Notes: generated by a model from the sequence alone, not told the origin. Counted from the stretch's first letter, positions 23,346 through 36,000 are shown. The stretch: 64,000 bases of DNA from Trema orientale (GCA_002914845.1 JXTC01000264.1:36391-100390); one strand, 5' to 3'. Numbers and translations: made by a program.

Positions 23346-25916
23346 GCATGTACATTATCATACATTTATGGTTACTCATAATCCACCTACTACATTAATT
23401 TATAGGAAGCCATGATATGGGCATGTACATAACATAAATCATTTCAATACACGGTTAAAGTTAGTATAATTTTCTCTCTAGATACAATGACAACTTTCAT
23501 AGAGGTTCAGACTTATAGGGGTGATCAATACAGTTAACAATCACAGATCCTATCCAACCATGGTCAGCTTTTCTAAATATCCAGATTAATATAATCTTCG
23601 AGTACTATAACATTCATAGATTGGAACAAATGTCATGTAGTATGGGTATAACAATACTCATGAATTTTGGACAGACATCGAATCCCATGTAATATGTTGA
23701 GATTAATCAAAACTGAAAAAGTAAAAACATACAGTTTTCTAAGTATATAACTAAACCTGTAATTTAATACCCGACACATTTTTTTCCCCACAACGGTAAA
23801 AAACGGTATTGAATCGCGCATAGATATTATAACATCTAACTCCATAGTCATAAGAGTAGTAGCCATTTTGTTTTACACAATATTTAACGCGATATGATAT
23901 ACATTTAAACAAACACTTCCCTATATAATTCCCTCAAAAAGATTTATACATATAAATGGGAGTGAATCCGGAAGATGCATTTATCCAATAAACAACGAAA
24001 TTGATCCAATTCATTAGTTTTCAAACAATTTTAATTTCTAACTGAATCCAATTTCGTATGAGATCTAGCTAAAAAATTTGCAACTGAATTCAACCGAATT
24101 AGTTATCCAATTTCGTAGGTTGGATTAGTTACTCACTCTTACAGATTCTCATTGTCATGTCAAAATTTTCAGTTCTTTTATTGGAAGAGTTTAAATATTA
24201 ATTTATTTCACGGCTTATATTTATGTACATTTTTGGGATAACACTTACTTTAAGAAGTAAAAAGTCTTAGAGAACCTTCCTATAAAAACTAGAAGATCCA
24301 TGCTTCCATAAAAAAGTTTTATAAATAAAAGAAATTTTAATGAGAATTCATCTAAACATTACTAATAATAACATTTAAACTCTAAAAGATCTTTTAAAGT
24401 CATGCCAAACAGACCCTGTAGTTTCAGTTCCTATAAGTGTTTCAAAAAAAACCTAAATAAGTATTCATTTCCCTAGCTGTATCCATCAATGTATATTATT
24501 TTTACTATAGTTAATTTTTTTAAATTTACTATAGTTTAATTAGGACGTGACATCCAAAGAAAGAAAAGATTAATTCATTATCTTAATTATACTATAATAT
24601 ACTACTATATATATACTGTGCTTGGAAGATTCTATAGTGGATATTTAACATTAATGATATATATTGATTGGCTTCTTCCTATTTATAATGACAGGAAATC
24701 CCTATTGAGGAAATGTGGCAGAAGGATTAAGATTAAAGTCAAAGACAATACTTAATGTACTACCATAGCTAGCAATTCAAAAATATTTTCAAGACTGATC
24801 ATCAGAGACATAAAACAGACAAAAATATACAACGACGTACAGTAAAATGCTTGGCTTATGAAGATCTTGGAAACGCATTTTGTGATTATATATGCAATCT
24901 AATTAAAAGGGGAACAAATTCTTTAACAAATAAATAAGTGTTGTCCCAATGAAATGCATGTAAACATATTCTAATTGATTATGGTTCCACCACAACAAAA
25001 GTATATTATAGAATCTTGACGCACCCATATACAAATTAAAAACTAATTACATGGGATGGTTAATTAACAAGTTATATATATATTTTTAAAAAAAACATTG
25101 TATTCAGTTGTCTTTTCTAAAAAAATAAAACCAATTTAATTACTAAATGTATGTATACACCATCGTATAAATATTTTTTTTATTGTTTTTACGTCCATGA
25201 GTATATAATTTCACATGCAACGTATGATGTATCACATGGTAGCCATGGGGAGCAGAAAATCGAAGAGAATCACAAAAGGGCCAGAAAACAAACGAAAAGT
25301 AAACGAGTAATGAGAAATATTTAATTAGGACATCACAAACAGTGTTTTTGCCTGATTTGAGAGAGAAAGAGAGACAAACACGAGTTAGAGAGAGAAAAGA
25401 AAAGGAAAGCCTATATATGCTTCCCACTCTAATTATGGCATCTAATACTTAGTGAGGTTGAGACATCCATCTCTAAACTTACCTACCCAAGTCTTTGGAT
25501 CAGTGGTCGCTCACAGTATCATCCAAATACTTACCCAAATTAGGGTTTTGGGTCTAAAGTCTAGGGTTTATCGATTAAGATCCCAAAAAATTACTACATG
25601 CAGTTGGATTATTTTGTCCTAATTAATTCGTACAATTCTACCCAAATTAATTATTATCTTGTTAATCCACTTCGTTCTGGAAATAAAATTTGTGTTACAC
25701 ATCCGATTATACCCCTAAATTAATTTAATTAACAGTAAAGATCTTATGAGTAGTAAAGACAATTCAATTAAGAACCACAAACAGCAACACCCAATTATAT
25801 AAAATAATCCAGCAGTATTAACTCAATTATGAACGAAAATATAATAACAAATAATACTAATAAATATAGTTACCATATATTAATCCCCGAAAGAGGCTAG
25901 CCGAAGAGGAGATTCA

Positions 25917-26528
25917 CTAAGATGACTGCTTCAAAGCCTTTGGCTCTTCGGAGCTAATCGCCTTGAGTTGACTATTATTCCTTTTCTTCTTCTTCTTCTT
26001 GTAAGGAATACCCCTCGCCTTAGCCTGACACTCCTTCACTTCACGTAGGTAAACCCGAATAGCTCCGTTTCCGAAAGGGTTAGTCTCTGGAGAGCCGCCG
26101 TGCTCCTCGTAGGCGGCTCGCAGCCGCCCGATCAGCGCGTCGAGGCTCCCCCAGGCCTGCCTAAGCGGGCACGTGCAGGGCGCGGGCGGGTCGGGCTGCC
26201 CGAAGAACACGCAGCCGTGCAAGTGGACCTTAGTCTTCCCGAACTGATCAAGGTAGCGTAGGAAGTCAAGGACATGGTTACAGCTGCACTGCGAGAGCGA
26301 AACCGGTGGGGTCTGGTTCTTCAAGTACTGACCAAACGTGTTCCAGTCCCGCCTTTTCTGGGACTCGTACCGGCTCAGCGGGGCCGCTGCTGCAGCCGGT
26401 ACTTGTTGTGGTTGTTGCTGCTGCTGCTGCTGATGATGATGATGATCGGCCATCGTCGTCGTTGTGGATCGCGACGAGGAGCCCTCGGCGGAATCTTTTC
26501 GTCTGTCTCCAGACATGATTGTGGACAT
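25917..26528 (-). CDS. LSH: ALOG domain protein, LSH family (LSH10-like) nuclear regulator
   Basis: A single uninterrupted exon of 203 codons, the usual size for LIGHT-DEPENDENT SHORT HYPOCOTYLS / ALOG proteins. Residues 1-50 are low-complexity, with His runs (29-32), Gln runs (33-42) and an Ala run. The ALOG domain spans about 51-176, from [18 protein letters not shown] to [10 protein letters not shown]. It contains the zinc-ribbon insert with H102/H104, C106, C118 and C120 (HGCVFFG...APCTC). The Lys run at 177-182 is a probable nuclear localisation signal. [20 protein letters not shown] and the ending are closer to Arabidopsis LSH7-LSH10 than to LSH3/LSH4, from memory. The family binds DNA and acts in shoot meristem and organ-boundary development and light response. 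Met1 is chosen as the first in frame; Met5 is an alternative. The CDS is far more GC-rich than its flanks, and no neighbour gene lies within several kb. Confidence 0.95.
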   Translation of the reverse strand: MSTIMSGDRRKDSAEGSSSRSTTTTMADHHHHQQQQQQQPQQVPAAAAAPLSRYESQKRRDWNTFGQYLKNQTPPVSLSQCSCNHVLDFLRYLDQFGKTKVHLHGCVFFGQPDPPAPCTCPLRQAWGSLDALIGRLRAAYEEHGGSPETNPFGNGAIRVYLREVKECQAKARGIPYKKKKKKRNNSQLKAISSEEPKALKQSS

Positions 26529-26700
26529 GGAGGTATAGAGAAGAGAAGAGAAGAGAAGAGGGGGAGGGAATTGTTGCGTGATTTTTTCTGGGCAAGAAAT
26601 GACAAGGAAAGAAAAGGAGGAAGGGAGAGAGGAGAGAGGAGAGAGGTGGAAAAAAAGAAAAGATCAATTGGTTAAGTGCAGAAGGAGAAAGATGAAAATC
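26529..26700 (-). promoter_or_regulatory. Pyrimidine-rich 5' leader of the ALOG gene
   Basis: Read on the minus strand, the sequence before the start codon is rich in C and T: CTTCT-type repeats at 26537-26560 and a longer CTCTCC tract at about 26600-26650. The longer tract ends in TTTCTTGCCCAG (CAG at 26588-26590), which looks like a polypyrimidine tract plus 3' splice site, so a 5'-UTR intron is possible. The ORFs seen on either strand here are by-products of the repeat. Confidence 0.4.
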
Positions 26701-28429
26701 ACATCTTTGGGTCTATTGAGAGGACATGAGATGGGCCCTATGAAAGTGCTTTTCTTTTCTTTCCTCTTTCTTTTTTTTCTTCCTTTTCTTTTTTTTTTTT
26801 TTATACTTCTTCTCATTTTTATTATATTATGACACTATTTGCACTATCTAATATTTTATTGATGTAAATCTATAATCAGTGAATCATGCTACACTCTTTC
26901 AATGGTTATATAAATTTAAAATGTAATGAAATCTAGCTAATAGCCATTCTAATGGTATGTCATCATCCATACAATCATTATCACTATATGTATATAAAGA
27001 AATGTATTAATTAATTTCAGATTTTACATTATGATCACATAGAATAGAATGGATCCCGGCCCGACGACTCATTTGTCGGTGTAATCACTTAGTCCAAGTT
27101 CATGAGTTTTCCCGTCCTATGTTAATTATAATTTTACGAAATTAGGCCTACCAATTGACATTAACCTGGTACTACTGCCTAATTATTCTTTCAATTAATC
27201 TGTACTACTGTTAAATAAAGAATTCATATATATATTGTTGCACTCGGCAAGGGCTACTAACACAGGATTATATTAATATTAAAATAGCTAAAGGGTTTAT
27301 TGTGATAAAATTAAAATCATTACCACCATGATCAATTCGTCACCACTAAACAAGTAATAATGACCATGATATGTAATACAGAATGATATATCTCTTTATG
27401 TTATTGTTATTGCCGATTCTATTATAATTATAATTTACTTAATTTCCTCTTCTCTTTTCTTTTTTTTTTTCCGGTGGTTTTTGGGCAATCTTTTGTGTTC
27501 ATTTTTTACTATATCAATATATTTATATATATATATATTGTCTTACATTTACCTCAGCATATACAATAGACACACATTTTTACATGTTCTGATTCACAAA
27601 TGTACGCTGTACATGTACGACCTTGGTCCGCAATTTTGGGTCAGTTGGAATCATGTTTTTTGTGACTTTTTTCAAAACTTACTTGAATGGGCATAGAAGC
27701 AGTACTAACGTATCAGAGATACCCTCAACGTAATGTTTTGTAAATTTAAGCTCTGTGTGTCAGATTTTTGAGCGTATCTACGTGCATGAAGTGACCAAAC
27801 GTTCATTATTAAATGCACGTTCGTATGCCCAGGAAGCAAGCTGTACATGATTCAGCAGAAATTTTCTAATTTTACTGGTCAAACCTGGAACTCATAACTA
27901 GTTTATGATCACTTATAATTTACAACCAAGAGAACATACACCTGGACTTTTTTAGGTTTTTTGTTTTTCCTGTAGTGAAAACCACAGGAGCCAATGATAA
28001 TTGGCGTTAATTTTTGGTATAACTGGGAAAGAAGTAGTCTAATTAGTGCTTTTAGATTTCCAACCTAAAATAATTGACATATGTATATATAAAAAAAAAA
28101 GGCTTATATATAGCCCAAAGAAATAGTGTTATTTGTATGTATATATATATGTGCAAGTTGATCAATTTTTTTCTTTTTCGGCAAATAAATGATGATGAAG
28201 AAAAATTACTTTACAGTGATGGTATGGATGTGTAATCAAAATTAAAGAATATGAGACACTGAGAAGAGGGAATGATGCAAAATTGGGAGACATCTTTGTA
28301 AGATGGGCCCAATAACCTGAGTATATGTCTCTCGAGCATTATGGTGCTGCTTGGAGTTTGGGCAATGTCTTTACATGTTTCAGTTGTTAGGCACTAATTC
28401 TATGGAGTGACCCTTAGTCATGCGTCATG
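26701..28429. other. Upstream region of the ALOG gene, non-coding
   Basis: No other gene recognised. A palindromic GGGCCC (26733-26738, inside ATGGGCCCTA) lies about 200 bp upstream of the start codon and resembles TCP/site II-type promoter motifs. A long T/C tract at 26754-26820 is purine-rich on the coding strand. Probable promoter sequence by position only. Confidence 0.35.
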
Positions 28430-28900
28430 GGTCACTACGAATACAAGTGTTACAAGATGGATTCAATTGTTTAGACAAAATCTTCAATCAAAAAAAATAT
28501 ATATATATTTATACGAAATCACGTTATTTAGAGAGGGATTGAGATTTAATTTGAGCTTCTTGAACGGATAAAGTAATATATTTTTTAACTATATAAATTG
28601 AGGATCTATTATATGGACCAAGAAAAGTTCTTCTGATTACTTGCTTAATTAGATTACTAAGTGAAATCCCATTAATTAAATTAACATCTAAATAAGTACA
28701 GTAACTCTTCGTCTTGTAAATCATCGTACTTATCTTAACACGTTGAGATCCTCCAAACAAGGGGGATTTCTGTGTGAGGCCCCCTATTTATAACGTCACA
28801 ATTAGATTTTCTTTCTAATTAGGATTACAACCTTAAAAAAAAGGCTAATTTATTCAATAAGAGAAAAGAAACAAAGTAAAATAGTGGACAAAAACTCTTC
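28430..28900 (-). mobile_element. Possible LTR remnant
   Basis: On the minus strand, CCTAATTAGAAAGAAAATC followed by a TTATAAATAGGGGGCC box (about 28780) and a CCCCCTTGTTTGGAGG leader is typical of Copia LTR promoters. The 78-codon minus ORF inside (28524-28760) has no recognised domain. No second LTR or target duplication found. Confidence 0.25.
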
Positions 28901-30036
28901 TAGTAAATCAATCAGAAGTGTCAATTTAAATAGTAAAGAATCAAAACGAACTATTAAAGTGCTCTAATATATCTTCGTGGAGTTTTCTTCTACGATCGTT
29001 AATGGAGATTGCTTTTGTTCCAATATCTTTGAAGGTTCTTTTCTCTTCAAGTTTATGAATCAATTTCCTGATTGATCATCTCATTGTAAGAGGTTCTATA
29101 TATGTAACCATGTTTGCTATTGTAACCTTTATTTGAATTTAATAAAATTATTTTCCTAAAAAATAATAGAGGAAAAAAAAGAAATTATTTAAAAGTCTTT
29201 CTTCCAAATAGAGGCTAATTAATATTACAGGAGAATGTTTTAGCTCTTTCTTCAATTTTAGTTTAGATTGGACAATGTCCCAGCCAGGCTCAAACTCCAC
29301 TATGATAAGTTATATCAATCTATATGCTCTTGTTGGGGCATATCTTCTGCTTCATCTAGGAACATGATCCAAGATGCAAATGCCCATATGGAAGAACCCT
29401 GGCTACATTTGACTCTTGAAGCTCCACTAGTGTATGAACAGTAGAAGAATGATAAACACAAATTAAGAAGCTCCGTCCATCAAATCAACTAAATTATACG
29501 TGATGCTGTAAATACTTTCGACCTAATAAGCCAACTCATGAAGAAAGGTAGCTTTTGTAAAGTAATTAGCAGTTTCTCTGATGATCTTATTAAATTTTTT
29601 TATTAAATAAAAATTAGATTTTCAAGGAATATATTACTCAAAGCAAAAGTTTTAGGTTACAATGTAAGTATAAGAATTATAACTTCAAACTCCTCAAACA
29701 AGGAGATGAAAAATGGATCACAAATACAGTAAGAACAAGATATGTACGTTATCATAATTCTCCAAGAGAAACATATAATAAGAACCAATAGGTCGTAGCC
29801 TTTAACACCTGCTTTTCGCTACGTTCTTGACCGGCTAAACTCTATAAGGCCAACACTAATTGAGAAAAAGAAAAACACGTCTACTAACATATCTAGATCA
29901 GAAAAAGATCTCCAATTTAAGATCAGGTGAACGAAATTAAAATCCACCTAAAATGTAGTACTATATCTAGATCTAGAACAGAGATTATTAAAACTAAAAA
30001 AACTGAAAAGGAAACAGAAAAATAAAAGGAAAAAAC
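28901..30036. other. Non-coding sequence, no gene recognised
   Basis: About 29080-29170 resembles a transcript or LINE 3' end (TTGTAACCTTTATTTG, then AATAAAATTATTTTCC and an A-rich tail), but no coding part precedes it. About 29270-29440 is less AT-rich, without a recognisable product. Confidence 0.3.
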
Positions 30037-30216
30037 ATGGTGGATGAGGTGGAGGAGGAAGAAAATGGGGAGAGGAAGCCGGAGAAAGAGAAAGAGGATG
30101 CTCCTTCTCCAGCCTCCGTGAGAAGCAGCACTAGCTTTGGTTGGGATCAGGAAGTATTGGTATACAACGAGAGGGAGGGAGGTAGGCTAGAGGAGGAGGC
30201 TCTTCTACGATTTTGA
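30037..30216 (+). CDS. Orphan 59-codon ORF, acidic and Glu-rich
   Basis: An ATG-initiated frame of 59 codons in a local GC-rich island. It starts MVDEVEEEENGERKPEKEKE and continues with APSPASVRSSTSFGWDQEV, ending EEEALLRF before TGA. The composition (Glu/Lys-rich then Ser-rich) is not what the surrounding AT-rich DNA would give by chance, and the preceding AAAAACATGG is a reasonable plant start context. I do not recognise the protein. It could be a small host gene, a first exon (GAACAGGTGAGAG follows the stop) or a transposon relic. Confidence 0.3.
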   Translation: MVDEVEEEENGERKPEKEKEDAPSPASVRSSTSFGWDQEVLVYNEREGGRLEEEALLRF

Positions 30217-30496
30217 AGGAACAGGTGAGAGTGTTATCGGGGGCTGATGATCTTATTTATATCTCAACAATGACAATATTCTCTACAAGCTTCTCACACA
30301 TACGGAACCTCAACCTATTGGTGAAGTCGATATTATTCCTACATCGGTCGTTAACTAACCCTGAGTTTGTGCAGCATATGTATCCTGTTTGTTACATTTT
30401 TTTTTTTTTTTTGACAAGATCCATCTCTATCTAGCATTAAGTAAAATTTTGGATCTACTTTAACTTGCTCTTATATATATGTGTATATATATATAT

Positions 30497-30739
30497 AGAG
30501 TACCAATCTAATAGGTATTTTTTTTTACCAATATTTAGGTATTGTTTTGCTTAATTAAAATTCGTCATGCACATTTTTTATGATAAAAGTTGGAGAGAGA
30601 AAAATATTAAATAATGTATATTTATTTTTATTTTTTTTTTACAACTCCCCAAATTATGGTAGCTATTAGATTATGATCTAACGGTTAAAAAAAATACCTA
30701 TAGATATGTTAAAAAAATATCTATTGAATTAAAAATCAT
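30497..30739. mobile_element. MITE in a TA microsatellite, copy 1
   Basis: The ends are imperfect inverted repeats: CCAATCTAATAGGTATTTTT on the left and, reverse-complemented, AATTCAATAGATATTTTTTT on the right. TA repeats flank it on both sides. The interior has AACCGTTAGATCATAATCTA on the minus strand. It is homologous to 48291-48532 in opposite orientation. No coding capacity. Confidence 0.65.
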
Positions 30740-33177
30740 ATATATATATATATATCTCTCTTTATATAAAAGAGTGAAATTGCTGTGCTTGATCACTTAT
30801 CTTTCAGCTGGATGCATAATTAACTTAATTGCACAAATGGCATATATAACTATGTGTAACTTAATTGTTGTTCAGCAATAATGCATGTAGAGCATGTCAG
30901 CCTTCGTTAAGAGAATCAATTTCAAAATAAAACCGCTCCCTAGCTAAGGCTCCTGTAATGCCTTTTTAATTAAATATTATCAATCTGACTAAGTTCGTAC
31001 AAAATGTGTGCTCATGACCCTATTATCAATCAAATAAAAACGACAATATTGTTTCTAAATTATTTTAACCCACCAAACGCCTGACCATGACCCATATTGT
31101 ATATTTTCAAATTAAGATTATAATTAAAGGTGTATGTATTGGGATTAGTTGAATCAAAAGAGAGAGTAGCCCTGCTGATATATACATCCATGATGAGATA
31201 ATTAATTTTTACGTATTTTGAACCAAAACATATAATTTGGAATCGAGGATAAAATTATAATTTAGCTGAAACTGCTTCTTTAGAAAGCCACTTTGTTTTC
31301 TGATGGTTTCGTTGGGTTTTTATCAAACGATTACTAAATCACATATATCAAAACTTGCTTTTTTTTTTAAATTTTTATTTCTTTTAGTTTTCTTTAACAG
31401 GGTGCATGTATTACAGGCCTGGGGGAAGGGGCAAGAAAGAAAAAATTACACTTTCTATGATGCCTTAACTATTCCAATCACTTTCTTAATTACATTATGA
31501 AATTCAGGAAATGAAAGTTCTAATTTGTCATATTATCAACTTTGTACATTCATAATTTTAGATTTTCCAGTATAGTACTTGTCCATTCAAAAACTACAAA
31601 TCCATTTTTAACTCTAAGAGTCATAATCAATAAATATAGCTATTTCGGTATAAATATATATTCCCTTTAAACCAATATTTATTATTATTATTATATATAT
31701 ATCTTTAATCTTAGTGAAGATCAATCACGAGAAAAAAAAAAAGAAATAGAAAAAAAGATGATAACTGTGATTCACCATTGAACTTTAATATTAGCAAATC
31801 AGCTTTAGTTTTAAAAAGGAATCCAGAACTACCAAAAAAAAAAAAACACGGTAAATAACAAAATTCTTTCCCAAAACAATACAATAAAATCTCAATTGAT
31901 TTGTGATTTATTTTCAAGACTACATCGTATTTTTTAAAAAAATTAAAATATGTACTTGGACATTAAAGATTGATGATGAAAATTTAAAAATAAATAAAAT
32001 AAAATAAAAGGGCATTTTTGGAAAACGTAAAATGTACAAAGAATTAATAAATTTTGAAAAGATTTTTGTGTGTATGCAAATAGAAATTGAATGCACAGAA
32101 TTAACTAATTAATTAACAACAAATAATTCTGTATATACATATGAATAATTTCAAAACTATTCCAATCGCTTTCTTAATTATATTAAAGCTCCCATATATA
32201 TTTTTTAGGAAAAAAAAAAAAAGAGAGAGAAAAAAACATTCTAACTAGGTTGGCAGTTGGCACCTGCCTGAAAGATAATTCTGCACCTGAAACCCTAACA
32301 TTTATTCCTATCACTAATTTCTTTATAGATCGGAAAAAAAAATCAAAAAAGAAAACGAAAAGCGAGCTAGAGAGTGAGAGAAAGAGGAAATATTATAATT
32401 TTGTCTGAATAATTTGATTGGAGTAATCTTGTAAGCGTCCAATATTTGTAAAGTGAAAACGCGTCAGTGCTCAATATTGAAATAAATAGCCCTTCCCACG
32501 AATGTTTTCTGCCCTTTTTCTAACTTTTTCTTTTGTTTTGCTCTCTCTTAATCAAAACCTTTATGCTGCTTTCAGTTGCTTGCTAAGATGGTGAAGAAAA
32601 AGCTACCAAACAAAAACTTTCTTCTGCAACCAAACAACAAATTAGGAATATTTGTCTTTTGAATCATATCCAAAGGGATTCATTGCTCTTCAATTTCTCT
32701 CAACAACTTACCCTCGTTCAATTTTTACTTTTTGAGTACATTGCACGATATATAAAAACATAATTTTACTGTGCCTTCAATACTTTACAGAAATAATTCA
32801 ATGCTCGGCGGGTCCATTCAGTCAATTATTGAATCATATCGCCAAAAAGAAAAGGAACAAACAAACCAAGAAAAAGAAAAAATTCTTAGTATGCTATTTC
32901 TGAAAACCCTTAACTTAAGCACTTATATATATGTATACAACATTTTGTCTTTTCAAAAATTGAAGGTATATTTACATATAACTAAGTCGATCTAACTAGC
33001 ACTAAAAACCACTATATATACTAGGAGCTTTTTGGTGACAATAAAACCTGGTACTTGTTATTAAGAGTACAAATTCCAATGATGATCCATTTTCTCAAGT
33101 GTTTGTTTGGCAATATTTTTATTTTTATTTTTGTTTTTTTTCAAAAAAAATTAAATAAAATAAATGATTGAGATGTT
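30740..33177. other. AT-rich spacer, no gene recognised
   Basis: Only short AT-derived ORFs. Homopolymer A/T runs are frequent (for example around 31730-31745 and 32210-32222). Confidence 0.4.
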
Positions 33178-34974
33178 TCAAGTGTTGAATTTTAAAATGA
33201 TTTTCGTAACGGAAGACTGGCCCAGAAACATTCAAAAACTTTCTCAAAATAATTGACTATATGAGTACACATATTAATTCAAAAGAAATAGGAATATACA
33301 AAGAGAATAAATCTAATATCTCTTGCAGTCTATCAGCGGATCCTAGTTTTTCTGCCTTCTAAACCACGATCTTCTAGTCCAAGCCTCAAGCACAATTGGA
33401 TGAACGTGTGGGCGGTGCGTACAATCTCTCAAAACTCATACTTTAGGCCCTTGCAATATTCTCAACACATGAGATTGCAAGAATTTGTTCTACAGAGAAT
33501 ATAAAGACTCTCTTCTTTTTCTCTCTAGTTTATGGAGACTCTGTAGAAAATAATACTTAGTATGTATCTTTATTTTCTGGTAGGGTTCCTAAATATATAT
33601 ATTTATTAAACTATTTAATAAACTAATTAATATATATATATACGTTTTCAAAAACTAAAAAACGTAACTTTTGGCCTTACGTTATTTTTAATAACAAACT
33701 GTGAATATATATATATCTATTTAATCTAATTAATTAATATATATATATAAATTAGCAGATAATTCACCTCTTCAAGGAAGAGTGTTTCACTTTAAGTCAA
33801 TTTCCCAATTTCTATTTATCTAATTATCAGATAATTAGATATTTTTAAATTCAAAATTTAAACAAATTAGGAAACTTATCTTTTCATAAATTTAAATTAA
33901 TTAATTAATTAATTAATAACAATTATTATAGATAAACAATTTATCTAGACAAAGTATGCAGTAACAGAAATAATGTAATATCCAATACAGTGTTTGTAAG
34001 AGGTGGAATTGGGGACCTATGGACCTGTAATTTAAGCTCCAATAAACTACGACAATTAATTAAACTATTTAATTAATTTATCTAATTTATTAATTCCAGT
34101 ATTACTCCACTAAAAATCTGGAATTGCACTCTTGAAGTTACAGAATTAATTTACTCAGAAAATAGCGAGCAGTCCATCGATTTAATCATTACATGTAGTT
34201 CTATCCTCCATAGTCAATTCCTAAATGGAGCTAGGTTATATTCCGTTTACCTCTCCAATTACATCTTTATCCTTGTGTACCATTGATTCTCTAATGAATA
34301 ATTAATTTATAAATCTATTATAAATTGAGTACTCAAACTGTTCAAGTCCTGAATCAATACACAAGGGAATCATCTTTCTAGCTTCCTAATGGAAGGAATG
34401 AATTCCATATCTGTAAGTTACAATCCCAGCTACTCATCTCATCATGCTCCTAAGATATTGCTTAAAAAACAAACCTTTAACAAGTATGTTAGAGAACATA
34501 ATGTTATAAATAGGAGTCTATAATTACTCAGGATTAAGATTGATCTACATATGATCATCTAGTGATATTATTTGAACTTTCAACAGTTAACGGAATTTAT
34601 GTGAGATTCAAATCATATCTGCTCCAGTCCTATATAATCGAATTATATAAAGTACCTCCATTGCGATGTCAACACATCAATAGTCCGGATAAGACTATTA
34701 CATTCTCAATGTTAATGGACCGTACTAATAATATTTAATTAAAGATCTCAAACTTTAATTAATTATTATGAACTATATTTAGTTTATTATCCATAAATTT
34801 AATCCTCATGCATATAACACTTATATACATTATGGTCACATAAATAAACTAGGGATTTTCTGATATTTAAAGACATACCAATTATGCACAAATTCAAATA
34901 GAAAAATGTTATTTTCTTAATTCAGCAAATATCCAAAATATACATACTTTTAGGGCATAAACCCTAACATCAAG
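33178..34974 (-). mobile_element. Complete solo LTR, probably Copia
   Basis: The LTR occupies 33183-34969 (1787 bp) and is flanked by identical 5-bp repeats TCAAG at 33178-33182 and 34970-34974. On the minus strand it starts TGTTAGGGTTTATGCCC and ends AAAATTCAACA, the expected TG...CA ends. No internal coding domain is present and no second LTR lies nearby, so it is a solo LTR left by recombination between two LTRs. It looks whole as an LTR. The perfect target duplication suggests it is younger than the other fossils here. Confidence 0.85.
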
Positions 34975-35366
34975 GTGCTACTTGAAAATCCATTACTCAT
35001 TTAATTTCATGTGTCATGTTTAAAAACATAAAATATTATAATGTAACCAAAACAACCAGTAGTACTAAATTTCATATCTTTATAAGTGGCGTTGGTTATC
35101 TAATCTATAGTACTAGAACAAAGCAGAAGGTCTAAGTTCAAACTTATGATCAATTACACCCTTCTAAGTTCAAGTACAGTACAGTTAGATTAGTATAAAA
35201 TTCAATGTTGACCCCAACTCTTAATAGCTGAAATTTAGAGAGAACAAGTATTTATCTGAGAGTACTTACACAGTAAGTGCTGACCAAGTCTCATACTGAT
35301 TTTATCACAGAGTATCGTTAAATTTATTGATTAAATCATATCCGAATGATCATATATATATTTATT
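34975..35366. other. Non-coding spacer
   Basis: AT-rich, no gene or repeat recognised. Confidence 0.35.
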
Positions 35367-36000
35367 TAAATAATTGAGTGACTTTCCCCCCGTCAATTAT
35401 AGTAGTGCTTATGGTGCTTTGCCCCAATAATTTTTTTGGCATATTGCCCTCCTCAATTTCGTTACCATTTGCAATTCTCAAGTTACTTCAGAGTCCGTTA
35501 AATATTTAAACGAACTCGCCAAATAAACAGCCACATAGGCTATTCATAGTAAGCGTAGAGAGAAGAAATTTTTTCCAATAACTAATTTTGCAGTTCAGTC
35601 ACTTGAATCATGCATGGTGTTTATGGCACATTAATTATTCCCCTTATATCATAGACATTGTACTTTGCTCTGGTTGTTGACTCATTTGATTATAAATCTA
35701 ATATGTATACACTTTACAAATGAGTTTAATATAACTTGGAATATTTCTAGAATTTTTGTTTGATTAGTACCTCATTGGAAAAAAAAAAAAAGAAAAAAGA
35801 AAAAAAGAAACTCCTAGACTACAGGCCGTTTATTAATTGTTAAAGTTGTCGTGGCAAATATTTAACAGAAGTTTAAGTTATGATGGACACTGCAAAGATT
35901 TACACAATTCAGGGTAATGTGGTCAAAAATTAAAATTAAGGGCATAGTACTAAAGAACACCAAAATGAAGTGGGTAAAATACAATTTACGCTAAATAAAT
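35367..36000. mobile_element. MITE with ~150-bp imperfect inverted ends, Mutator-like
   Basis: The element (about 35376-35991) has inverted arms: left TTTGCCCCAATAATTTTTTT...ATATTGCCCTCCTC aligns with the reverse complement of the right arm, TATGCCCTTAATTTTAATTT...ACATTACCCTGAA. Both arms continue to a GTTAAATATTT motif. Flanking repeats TAAATAATT and TAAATAAAT (9 bp, one mismatch) would fit a Mutator-like target duplication. No transposase is encoded. Confidence 0.55.

Larger units (their letters stand above)
20581..25916. other. Gene-poor region downstream of the ALOG gene
   Basis: No gene recognised over 5.3 kb. It holds TA microsatellites at 22444-22461 and 22612-22642, a 30-bp-scale imperfect duplication around 22195-22255 (AAGACTAGGG...AAAGACTAGGGGCGGGG), a two-copy tandem repeat at 23180-23345, and GA-rich sequence near 25360-25410. 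Confidence 0.4.

Noticed and set aside
23958-24141. Possible hAT-like MITE with GGGAGTGA and TCACTCTT ends
   Set aside because: Flanking 8-mers do not match and the arms are only loosely inverted; left unassigned.
26274-26675. Several ORFs on both strands over and beside the ALOG start
   Set aside because: They are other-frame readings of the ALOG coding sequence and its C/T-rich leader.
28524-28760. 78-codon minus ORF considered as an organelle-type or ribosomal gene
   Set aside because: No motif of any ribosomal or organelle protein could be matched; the surrounding sequence looks LTR-like.
32669-32690. TCCAAAGGGATTCATTGCTC resembling miR393
   Set aside because: It differs from miR393 at several positions and no complementary arm lies nearby to form a precursor hairpin.
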